From contig JAFXPV010000018.1 of assembly GCA_017527625.1 (NCBI GenBank), positions 1 to 20,860 on the forward strand: 20,860 nt of DNA, given 5' to 3'. Source of the stretch: Bacteroidales bacterium (lineage in GTDB: Bacteria; Bacteroidota; Bacteroidia; Bacteroidales; UBA932). Numbering within the stretch: the stretch's first letter is position 1; the number at the start of each line of letters is the position of its first letter. Of this stretch, positions 15,001 to 20,860 are shown in pieces. The notes below the pieces were generated by a model. The model was not told the origin of the DNA and searched no databases. It saw nothing but the letters and a program-made list of their open reading frames with translations. Position numbers and translations under genes: made by a program.

Positions 15001-16634
15001 TCCTGTCGACCATAATGTCTGATATGTCCGGAAGCATCTCGCTGACCGCGGACGTCAGCGGCCCCCTCGACAACCTCGACATCAATGCCAGCGACGGCCG
15101 GCTCAACGATTTCGCAGGAAAGCTCATCTACACCCAGGTGCGATACGGCATCAACGGAGGCTTCGACCTGTCACCCACGGGCGTGCGCATCCGCAACGCC
15201 AGGGTGAACGACGGTCTGAAGGGCAGCGGAACCATCAGCGGCGGCGTGACCTTCGACCACTTCAAGGATATAAGGCTGAACGTGCGGATGAACGTCAACG
15301 ATATGATCGCCCTCAACACTACGGCGGCCGACAACACGACCTTCTACGGCAACGCCGTGGCCAGCACCGGCGACATTTTCATCACCGGCCCGACCAGCGA
15401 CATACTGCTGAGCGTAAACGCAACCACAGGTCCTTCGTCACTGCGCATCCCGCTGGGAAGCGTCACATCAGCCACACAGTCCATACTCACCTTCATCAAC
15501 AACAAGACCACCGTGCTCAGCGCCTACGACTCGCTGCTGCTCGTCCACAACGCAATAAAGACCAAGGACAAGAGCCAGGGTAATTTCGGAGTCAACCTGA
15601 GGCTGCACGCTACGGATGAAGCCGAGATCAACCTCGACATAGACAAGACCTCCGGCAATACGCTCAAGGCCAAAGGCAGCGGAGACATCAACATAAGCGT
15701 CGAAGGACAGCAGTTCGACATCAGAGGCAGTTACGGCATCGACGAGGGAAGCTTCAACTACAAACTGCTCGGCCTGACCAACAAGCTCTTCTCCATCAAC
15801 AAAGGCGGCAGCGTCAATTTCACGGGCGACGTGATGAGCACCGACCTCGACATCACTGCCGAATATGACACCAAGGCTTCGATTTCTCCCCTGCTTACCG
15901 ACTCTGTCTCCACTTCCGCCCGCAAGAACGTCAAATGCAAACTCGACGTGTCCGGCAAGCTCTCGAACCCTCAGCTGGGCTTCGATGTGGACATCCTCGA
16001 CGTGGAGCCTTCAATAATGGCCCAGATCGAACCGGCCCTGATGACCGAAGAAAAGCGGATGAAACAGTTCGTGGCGGTGCTGCTGACCGGCAACTTCCTG
16101 CCTGACGACCAGTCCGGCATCTACAATGCCACCACGGGAGTCAACTATCTCAACATCGGAGAGCTGATGGCCAACCAGATCAACGACATACTCGAAGAAC
16201 TGAACATCCCAGTCGACCTTGGTCTCAACTACCAGAACAACGACAGCGGCCGCGACGTAGTAGACGTCGCCATCAGCACGCAGCTGTTCAACAACCGCGT
16301 CACCATCAACGGAAACATAGGAAACCGCCAGTACAACACTGCAGGCAAGAGCGACGTGATGGGCAACATCGACATAGCCATCAAGCTCGGAAAGAGAGGC
16401 CGCACGACCTTCACCCTGTTCTCGCACTCCCCCGACGACTTCAGCAGCTACCTCGACCAGACGCAACGCAACGGCGCCGGTATAGCTTTCAGCAAGGAAT
16501 TCGACAATCTCAGAGAATTGTTCTCAAGTAATCCCGACAGGCAGCAACGTCGTGAACCCGAAGATAGTCAGCCCCTTGAAGAGCAGCCTGACCCTGAAGG
16601 ACAAGAGTCTGGGAAAGACAGTCCTCAGGACTAA
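12081..16634 (+). CDS. tamB: TamB-type translocation and assembly module protein (DUF490)
   Basis: 1517 aa. TamB-like proteins are AsmA-related, anchored in the inner membrane, and span the periplasm; they are linked to outer-membrane protein assembly and lipid transport. Residues about 5-27 form a single N-terminal membrane anchor (LLGLLFLLALLPVVAVVAL). The middle is a long beta-rich region of alternating hydrophobic and polar strands. The C-terminal DUF490 domain is recognisable from about residue 1150, including FVAVLLTGNFLPDDQSG, NRVTINGNIGNRQYN and FSKEFDNLRELF. The last 36 residues are a charged Pro/Glu/Gln tail. I start at ATG 12081; the TTG at 12078 is in frame but needless. The divergent tsaD neighbour is common in Bacteroidota. 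The final 125 nt overlap folP on the other strand. Confidence 0.94.
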   Translation: MKVLRKILLGLLFLLALLPVVAVVALQLPGVQSRICNAVTSSVSDNLNGSIEVGDVYYALFDRVIVKDALLRDEAQDTVAYLGKLSLNVRLLRAITGRVTVRSLELSDALLNFEADAEGNLNLARIFPEKEKERDTTSKGILAFFDNILVDVRNVRIKDMDVNLVRHSPVPVVRDKNGNILTPGVRTINWHDMHISGLNVDISDIRYNLRKQSVSLSVNDITMRESRGFKLDRLHFKAALDAAGIHLENFRYTDNFSDLKLSYANALFEQFSDFGDFLHKVALDCSLDDAKVSLASLGLFLPGVDYLTLTLNANGKVRGPVANMKLSSFVVEGPGLSHVELSGQLNGLPLSEMTIMSANLDNCRFNTAGIEKIAQSVSKKPVKSGTISKLGPGTTFNFTGFMDGFFTDFVAYGSLTSNIGKVNVDLLCQSDRPEDFALDGFLDASNFDLGRFLQNDKLGEFSCNATLNGFTTPVKEKTYLDIDSIYVSKFYFNDYNYTGITASGRIDNNGISIKAVDDDPNLDFNLTADISSQKEGQRTYDVDLDLKTANLAALHLDKQDVSVIGMKLKGSVRQTGKDSFEGDVFINDLDCLNATGLHPLGDVQLSASLLPSDQNLSIRSSFLNGTLNGTTAVTDLVSDAKYALFNGKLDNILKGSARPQQYSGGNFGINLTVSDIRQLLAFIMPDLHIENGTSLTFNTGEDGNSTLSFESELLSYKDIYARNLMLFFDGADSAAVAAIDADLVRIGSLVAVNNHLGAEISNNQVNLDLSYNNDSEERPDKGRLKATVVFPDSTADYKTLVALDKSAFLADGKEWSINPSSVLIDKGRIAIRDFSLESGDQYMKVNGVISDAPDDSCTVDLNNFDLSLANIFLKDPVSLGGRMTGNATASALLGEYEMSADIAADSVMLSGNLVGDLAVNASWLEQNDMIDFSLVNNLSDKMVVDIAGNLHPKDKMLSARAVIDSLGAVLLTPFLSTIMSDMSGSISLTADVSGPLDNLDINASDGRLNDFAGKLIYTQVRYGINGGFDLSPTGVRIRNARVNDGLKGSGTISGGVTFDHFKDIRLNVRMNVNDMIALNTTAADNTTFYGNAVASTGDIFITGPTSDILLSVNATTGPSSLRIPLGSVTSATQSILTFINNKTTVLSAYDSLLLVHNAIKTKDKSQGNFGVNLRLHATDEAEINLDIDKTSGNTLKAKGSGDINISVEGQQFDIRGSYGIDEGSFNYKLLGLTNKLFSINKGGSVNFTGDVMSTDLDITAEYDTKASISPLLTDSVSTSARKNVKCKLDVSGKLSNPQLGFDVDILDVEPSIMAQIEPALMTEEKRMKQFVAVLLTGNFLPDDQSGIYNATTGVNYLNIGELMANQINDILEELNIPVDLGLNYQNNDSGRDVVDVAISTQLFNNRVTINGNIGNRQYNTAGKSDVMGNIDIAIKLGKRGRTTFTLFSHSPDDFSSYLDQTQRNGAGIAFSKEFDNLRELFSSNPDRQQRREPEDSQPLEEQPDPEGQESGKDSPQD

Positions 16635-17295
16635 GCCCCAACGGCTCCCATACCATCCTCTTGCGGGAAATGCCCACGTACAGCGGCCTGCCCAGCTCAA
16701 GGAACTCGTGCAGCCTGGCCAGCATCTCGAGGTTCTGTCCCACTGTCTTGGCGAAACCGAAGCCCGGGTCCAGTATCCAGTTCTCAAGGCCTGCGGCAGC
16801 TGCCTTTCGGCCGAATTCCCTGAAATAGGCCTTGACATCCTCCACGACGTCTCCATAATCGCACAAGGAATCCATAGTGAGGCCATTCCCGCGGCTGTGC
16901 ATAGCCACATACGGCAGCCCGAGAGCAGCGACTGTCGCCAGCATACCGGCGTCAGCCTGTCCGGCAGTGATGTCGTTGACCATAAAGGGGCCGATGGCGT
17001 CATATACCCGTCTGACGATCCGGGAACTGAAGGTATCGACGGAGAAACTGTGTCCGTCAAAATGCCTGGCTATGACCTTCAGCGCAGGCTGCAGGCGCTT
17101 CCACTCCTCATCGGGCCCGGGATAGACGCTGCCGGGACGGGAGCTGCAGGCCCCGATGTCGATGATGTCGGCCCCGCCGGCTGCCATCTCTTCCACCCGG
17201 GAGCGGAAAGACTGCCCGTTTTCAACCCTGCTGTGTCGATAAAATGAATCGTCATTCAGGTTAATGATTCCTATTATCTTAGTATATTTGTGCAT
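16510..17295 (-). CDS. folP: Dihydropteroate synthase
   Basis: 261 aa, slightly shorter than the Escherichia coli enzyme. It condenses p-aminobenzoate with hydroxymethyl-dihydropterin diphosphate in folate synthesis and is the sulfonamide target. Motifs in order: GIINLNDDSF (loop 1, usual NVTPDSF; Asn12, Asp16, Ser17, Phe18 kept), DIGACSSRPG (loop 2, Thr to Ser), SVDTF (Asp87), VNDI (Asn107-Asp108), DPGFGFAKT (Asp176, Lys183), VGISRKR (208-213) and RVHDV (246-250). The full active-site set suggests a working enzyme. Its last 41 codons, including RVHDV, are antisense to the end of tamB. The start is 4 nt from a -7 box, so the mRNA is probably leaderless. Other folate genes are not adjacent. 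Confidence 0.93.
   Translation of the reverse strand: MHKYTKIIGIINLNDDSFYRHSRVENGQSFRSRVEEMAAGGADIIDIGACSSRPGSVYPGPDEEWKRLQPALKVIARHFDGHSFSVDTFSSRIVRRVYDAIGPFMVNDITAGQADAGMLATVAALGLPYVAMHSRGNGLTMDSLCDYGDVVEDVKAYFREFGRKAAAAGLENWILDPGFGFAKTVGQNLEMLARLHEFLELGRPLYVGISRKRMVWEPLGLSPEDCLSQTLVLQGQAALQGADYLRVHDVAACRDYLRTIL
17283..17290 (+). promoter_or_regulatory. Promoter -7 box for tmk
   Basis: TATATTTG matches TAnnTTTG, with 26 nt to the tmk ATG at 17317. It lies about 10 nt before a matching box facing the other way (17300-17307). No TTTG is found 19-20 nt upstream. Confidence 0.6.
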
Positions 17296-17299
17296 ACCA

Positions 17300-17307
17300 C
17301 AAATATA
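17300..17307 (-). promoter_or_regulatory. Promoter -7 box for folP
   Basis: On the minus strand this reads TATATTTG, identical to the tmk box. Only 4 nt separate it from the folP ATG (17293-17295), predicting a leaderless mRNA. A standard -33 box is not evident. Confidence 0.6.
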
Positions 17308-17316
17308 TACATAAAT

Positions 17317-17997
17317 ATGCTTATAGTGCTCGAAGGGCTTGACGGAGCCGGCAAATCAACCCAGGTGAAAATGCTCGACGCATACCTGCAGTCTGCAGGC
17401 TTCAAGACAAAGTTCCTTCATTTTCCAAGATACGAAGCTCCGGTCTACGGCGACCTCATCGCGAGGTTCCTGCGGGGCGACTTCGGAGGCAATGACGAGG
17501 TGCATCCGCAGCTCGTGGCCCTGCTTTATTCGCTGGACCGCATTGACGCCGCTCCCACCATCAGACAGTGGCTCGACGAAGGATACTGCGTCATCCTCGA
17601 CCGGTACGTATACTCAAACATAGCTTTCCAGTGCGCCAAGCTGCCGGACGGAGAGCAGTCGGACCAGCTGCGGGAATGGATCTTCAATTATGAATACACA
17701 ATCTCAGGCATTCCCAGGCCCGATTTCAACATATTCCTCGACGTTCCCATAGTCTTTGTGGACAGGCAGCTGCACAACAGCCGCAGCGGCAGCGACCGGG
17801 ACTATCTGGGCGGCAAGAGCGACATCCACGAAGCCAGCATAGAGTTCCAGAAGAACGTCCGCAAGATTTATCTCCGCCAGTGCGGACTCGACAGCGACTT
17901 CATCCGCATCGACTGCGCCGGTCCCGACGGCGACATCCTTCCCGCCGAGACCATTTTCGACAGTCTCAGACAACTAATTTCACAAAGGATCAAATGA
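17317..17997 (+). CDS. tmk: Thymidylate kinase
   Basis: 226 aa. It phosphorylates dTMP to dTDP with ATP in the cytoplasm. The P-loop is GLDGAGKST (residues 7-15), the DRY motif is in VILDRYVYSN (Asp95-Arg96-Tyr97), HFPRYEAPVYG (35-45) forms the dTMP-binding strand, and the LID region is RSGSDRDYLGG. I use ATG 17317 (MLIVLEGLDGAGKS); a 9-codon upstream extension would start within the promoter dyad. Its TGA overlaps the ATG of the next gene (ATGA, 17994-17997), so the two are coupled. It is divergent from folP, linking two genes of folate and thymidylate metabolism through one promoter region. Confidence 0.96.
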   Translation: MLIVLEGLDGAGKSTQVKMLDAYLQSAGFKTKFLHFPRYEAPVYGDLIARFLRGDFGGNDEVHPQLVALLYSLDRIDAAPTIRQWLDEGYCVILDRYVYSNIAFQCAKLPDGEQSDQLREWIFNYEYTISGIPRPDFNIFLDVPIVFVDRQLHNSRSGSDRDYLGGKSDIHEASIEFQKNVRKIYLRQCGLDSDFIRIDCAGPDGDILPAETIFDSLRQLISQRIK

Positions 17998-19232
17998 GAT
18001 TTCTAAGAGCTCTCTGCCGGCTTGTCTTCGGCCTGACCTTCATCTTTTCCGGTCTGGTCAAGCTTCTGTCCCCTGTCGGCACTTCCCTGATCTTCCAGGA
18101 ATATTTCTCCGCACTCCACCTCGGGTTCCTGTCCGGAGCTGCCCTTTGGGCAGGTATGCTGCTTGCTGTTGCGGAATTTACCGTCGGTATGTGCATACTG
18201 CTGTCAGTAAGGATGAAGCTTATGACCGCCATAGGCTTCTATATGTGCTGCTTCTTCACCCTGCTGACGCTGTATCTGGCCCTGTTCAACCCCATCAGCG
18301 ACTGCGGCTGCTTCGGCGAGGCGGTGCATCTCACAAACTGGCAGACTTTCTTCAAGAATCTGATACTGCTGCCCTGCATCGCACTGCTCTATTTCCAGCG
18401 CAAGAAGATAGATGCCATAGCAGCCCCCGCTGTAGAGTGGGTCTTCGCGGGGTTTTTCTTCGTGGTGGGCGTCGGCCTGTGGCTCCACTCCTACCTCTAC
18501 GTGCCGATGTATGAATTCACGCCCTACAATATCGGCTCGCATATTTCCGACGAAGACGACGATGCGGACTTCGTCACCACATTCATCTACTCAAAGGACG
18601 GGGAGAACAGGAGCTTCACGCTCGAAGACCTGCCCGACTCCACCTGGACCTATGTGGAGACAGTCACCGAAATGACCGGCACCGCCGGACAATACTCCGA
18701 CTTCATAATCCAGGATGCTTACGGCAATGACATCACTCCCAACCTGCTTTACAGCGACGATGCAGTCCTGATCTCTATTTACGACCCGGCGAAGCTCAAA
18801 GCCAGGCACTGGGCGCGCATCGAAGCGTTTGCCCAGAAAGTGTCGGCGGCCGGAGCGGACCTCTACATCGCCTCATCGGCTGCAGACCAAGGCATTCCAG
18901 CCGATTTCCCTCTCGAAGTAGGCTACGGTGACCGCAAGCTGTTGCTGACCATCAACCGTTCAAACGGCGGTGCAACCCTGTTCAGCGACGGCTATCTGTC
19001 TCAGAAATGGACCCAGGCCACGATGGACGGCGCGGAATTTGAAGAGCTGCTGTCCGACGACGGAGAGACCCTTGTCCTGCGCAATGCCATCCACAGCAAT
19101 GTACGCACATCCTGCCTTGTGCTCGGCATACTGCTGGTTATGATTTTGATCTATTATATATGCAAAATATCATACAAGGACTCCAGTCTCAACAAACTAA
19201 AAAGAAATAAACAGTCAAGCACTTTGAATTAA
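17994..19232 (+). CDS. DoxX/MauE-family membrane protein with thioredoxin-like extracytoplasmic domain
   Basis: 412 aa. Five hydrophobic segments lie in residues 8-168 (about 8-24, 50-70, 76-98, 120-135, 148-168), with the DoxX/MauE-type motif DCGCFGEAVHLTNWQTFFKN at 103-122 (Cys104 and Cys106). A soluble region of about 200 residues follows (173-370), with a thioredoxin-like end (RSNGGATLFSDGYLSQKW) but no CxxC, and then one more membrane segment (about 374-393) and a basic tail. The arrangement matches a Bacteroides protein family usually annotated 'DoxX family' (BT_3928-like). A redox or methylamine-dehydrogenase-maturation-like role is suggested by MauE relatives but is unproven. The start overlaps the tmk stop. 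Confidence 0.85.
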   Translation: MRFLRALCRLVFGLTFIFSGLVKLLSPVGTSLIFQEYFSALHLGFLSGAALWAGMLLAVAEFTVGMCILLSVRMKLMTAIGFYMCCFFTLLTLYLALFNPISDCGCFGEAVHLTNWQTFFKNLILLPCIALLYFQRKKIDAIAAPAVEWVFAGFFFVVGVGLWLHSYLYVPMYEFTPYNIGSHISDEDDDADFVTTFIYSKDGENRSFTLEDLPDSTWTYVETVTEMTGTAGQYSDFIIQDAYGNDITPNLLYSDDAVLISIYDPAKLKARHWARIEAFAQKVSAAGADLYIASSAADQGIPADFPLEVGYGDRKLLLTINRSNGGATLFSDGYLSQKWTQATMDGAEFEELLSDDGETLVLRNAIHSNVRTSCLVLGILLVMILIYYICKISYKDSSLNKLKRNKQSSTLN

Positions 19233-19299
19233 CCTTAATAATGCTTAACTTCGGACGAATTTTGGCTTTTTTAATCAACCTTAAGATCAAATACTCAAT

Positions 19300-20860
19300 A
19301 TGAAAGATTTTTCAAGACGTCAATTCCTCAAGACTGCAGGCGTAGCCACCGCCGGTGCAGTCCTTACCGGTTCTGCAGCTAATGCAGCATCGAAAGCCGG
19401 CGCCTTCAATCCTGTTCAGACAGAGCTTGAAGCCGCAAAGGCCGACGGACAGAAAGTCCGCCTCGCTTGTATCGGTGCCGCCAACCAGGCTGCATCAGAC
19501 ATCGGACAGTTCGACCGCTCAGGTATCTGCGAGATCACCTGCATCTGCGATGTAGATCTCAAGAGCAGCGGATGCCAGCGCACCATCGCAAACCATCCTA
19601 AGGCAAAAGTTTTCACTGATTTCAGGGAAATGTTCGACAAGGCTCACAACGACTTCGACGCCGTTCTCGTAGCCATCCCCGACTTCGCTCACTTCCCCGC
19701 AGCAATGCTCGCCATTTCTTATGGCAAGAGTGTTTACATCGAGAAACCTATGTGCCGTACCTTCAACGAAGCCGAGCTCCTCTGCGACATAGCCAACCGT
19801 CATCCCGAAGTTGCCACCCAGGTCGGCAACCAGGGCCATTCAGGCGAGAACTACTTCCAGTTCAAGGCTTGGTATGAGGCCGGTATCATCAACGACTGCC
19901 GCAAGATTACCGCTCACTTCAACAACTGGCGCCGCTGGTATCCTTACGATCCTGCTATCACCAAATTCCCGGAGGCTGAGCCTATTCCTGACGGAATGGA
20001 CTGGGATACCTGGCTGACTACCGCCAAGTTCCACGAGTTCAACGGCAAATATCACCCTGGCAACTGGCGTGGCTGGTATGACTTCGGTATGGGTGCAATC
20101 GGTGACTGGGCTGCCCACATCATCGACACTCCTCACCAGTTCCTCCGTCTTGGTGTTCCTTACGAGGTTGACCCTATCCACGTAGTGAACCACAACGACT
20201 TCTTCTTCCCGTTCGAGACTACTTTGCGTTTCAAATTCGCTGCACGCGGCAAATTGCCCGAGTGCGAGGTAACCTGGTACGACGGTGAGAAGAACATTCC
20301 TGAACTTCCTGACGGATATTGGGACACTGCAACCAATGCTGACAGCAACATTCCCGCCATCACCGTCAACGGCCAGACTGTCGATCCGAGAAGCCTCGGC
20401 GGCGCCAATGGTCAGAGACCTCAGGGCGGCCAGGGCGGTCAGAGACCTCAGGGCGGCCAGGGCAGACCTCAGGCTGCAGCAGCTCCCGCAGCCGACGGTC
20501 CGCGCGTTCCTTCACCCGGAAGTGAGCTTTACTGCAAGGGTCCTGACGGAAAAGACCTCGTCATCAAACGTGGTTCTCACGCCGCAGCATCTCAGATCAT
20601 CGGTGAAGCAAGGGCCAAAGAGCTTGCTAAATATATGCCTGTAGTTCCCGAGTCACCTTCTAACCACTACGAGAACTTCCTTCTCGGAGCAATGGGAAGG
20701 GAACAGACCCGCTCTTCAATCCAGGTATTCACCCCGCTGGCTCAGATGTTCTCTCTCGGCACAATCGCTATGCGTCTGAACAGAAAGATCATCTTCGACA
20801 ATATTACCAAGACTTGCGTAGGTGACCGCTTCGCCACTGCACTGCTCTGCGACCAGCCGC
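19300..20860 (+). CDS. Tat-exported Gfo/Idh/MocA family oxidoreductase, 3' truncated by window edge
   Basis: 520 codons are visible with no stop before the edge. The start MKDFSRRQFLKTAGVATAGA is a Tat signal (SRRQFLK), with likely cleavage after about residue 29. A Rossmann domain follows (RLACIGAANQAASD, near 54-67), then the EKPM motif (Glu148-Lys149-Pro150), TQVGNQGHSG (173-182) and NWRGWYDFGMGAIGDWAAHIIDTPHQ (255-280), all typical of exported Gfo/Idh/MocA enzymes acting on sugars or glycans in Bacteroidota. The dinucleotide loop lacks the usual later glycines. A Gly/Gln/Pro/Ala-rich insert with tandem repeats occupies about 368-412. Substrate is unknown. Codons lean to T-ending forms (GCT, CCT, GGT), hinting at high expression. 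No clear promoter is seen in the 67 nt before it. Confidence 0.9.
   Translation, partial: MKDFSRRQFLKTAGVATAGAVLTGSAANAASKAGAFNPVQTELEAAKADGQKVRLACIGAANQAASDIGQFDRSGICEITCICDVDLKSSGCQRTIANHPKAKVFTDFREMFDKAHNDFDAVLVAIPDFAHFPAAMLAISYGKSVYIEKPMCRTFNEAELLCDIANRHPEVATQVGNQGHSGENYFQFKAWYEAGIINDCRKITAHFNNWRRWYPYDPAITKFPEAEPIPDGMDWDTWLTTAKFHEFNGKYHPGNWRGWYDFGMGAIGDWAAHIIDTPHQFLRLGVPYEVDPIHVVNHNDFFFPFETTLRFKFAARGKLPECEVTWYDGEKNIPELPDGYWDTATNADSNIPAITVNGQTVDPRSLGGANGQRPQGGQGGQRPQGGQGRPQAAAAPAADGPRVPSPGSELYCKGPDGKDLVIKRGSHAAASQIIGEARAKELAKYMPVVPESPSNHYENFLLGAMGREQTRSSIQVFTPLAQMFSLGTIAMRLNRKIIFDNITKTCVGDRFATALLCDQP
20410..20473 (+). repeat. 27-bp in-frame tandem repeat (2.4 copies)
   Basis: Two perfect adjacent 27-bp copies (20410-20436 and 20437-20463), each coding GQRPQGGQG, are followed by a partial copy starting AGACCTCAGG (20464-20473). 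The repeat is in frame in the Gfo/Idh gene and is followed by an Ala/Pro-rich linker. Perfect identity suggests recent slippage or duplication. Confidence 0.95.

Larger units (their letters stand above)
17283..17307. repeat. Perfect inverted repeat spanning the folP/tmk start region
   Basis: Arms TATATTTGTG (17283-17292) and CACAAATATA (17298-17307) are perfectly complementary with the 5-nt spacer CATAC, which contains the folP start codon on the minus strand. Each arm holds one -7 box pointing inward, so the dyad is a symmetrical promoter core and might also be an operator for a dimeric regulator. Confidence 0.75.

Noticed and set aside
17290..17316. Nine-codon N-terminal extension of tmk
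   Set aside because: It begins within the promoter dyad, before the predicted transcription start, and the P-loop spacing fits the ATG at 17317.
20410..20473. CRISPR-like repeat array
   Set aside because: The copies are directly adjacent without spacers, in frame, and code for a Gly/Gln-rich peptide.

Overview
The window looks like chromosomal DNA of a Bacteroidota bacterium, most likely order Bacteroidales; I cannot name a genus. Reasons: promoters match the Bacteroidota -33 TTTG / -7 TAnnTTTG pattern, Shine-Dalgarno sites are largely absent, and several genes are typical of the group (V/A-type ATPase, type B L31, large TamB, DoxX/MauE protein of the Bacteroides type). Base composition is fairly GC-rich. 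Coding density is very high: the longest stretch without a gene is about 115 bases, so there is no gene-free stretch over 300 bases. I saw no tRNA, rRNA, IS element or CRISPR array.

Layout. 2-3160 (+) is the end of a V/A-type ATPase operon: subunit D (partial), I and K, followed 6 nt later by a Zeta-toxin-like kinase and an overlapping 54-aa ORF, closed by a terminator at 3175-3208. tldD (+, 3219-4619) follows. On the minus strand, glmM and a divergent NamZ-like gene form a TAATG-coupled pair (7081 down to 4689). rpmE2 (+) and tldE (-) meet at a bidirectional terminator (7475-7510). slyD (+, 8877-9440) converges with the tsaD/FAD-dehydrogenase operon (-, 12022 down to 9442) with one base between them. 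tamB (+, 12081-16634) overlaps the 3' end of folP (-, 17295 down to 16510) by 125 bases. tmk and a DoxX/MauE-type membrane protein (+, 17317-19232) overlap by ATGA. A Tat-exported Gfo/Idh/MocA oxidoreductase (+, from 19300) runs off the right edge.

Themes. Most genes are housekeeping: ion-driven ATPase, tRNA t6A, folate, dTMP kinase, amino-sugar supply, outer-membrane assembly, protein maturation. Four divergent gene pairs (glmM/rpmE, tldE/slyD, tsaD/tamB, folP/tmk) share compact intergenic regions with a -7 box for each direction; in two the boxes abut or face each other, and several predicted mRNAs are leaderless or nearly so. The least ordinary parts are the kinase plus small ORF riding in the ATPase operon, the NamZ relative that lacks family hallmark motifs, the tamB/folP antisense overlap, and the Gfo/Idh protein with a Gly/Gln-rich repeat insert.
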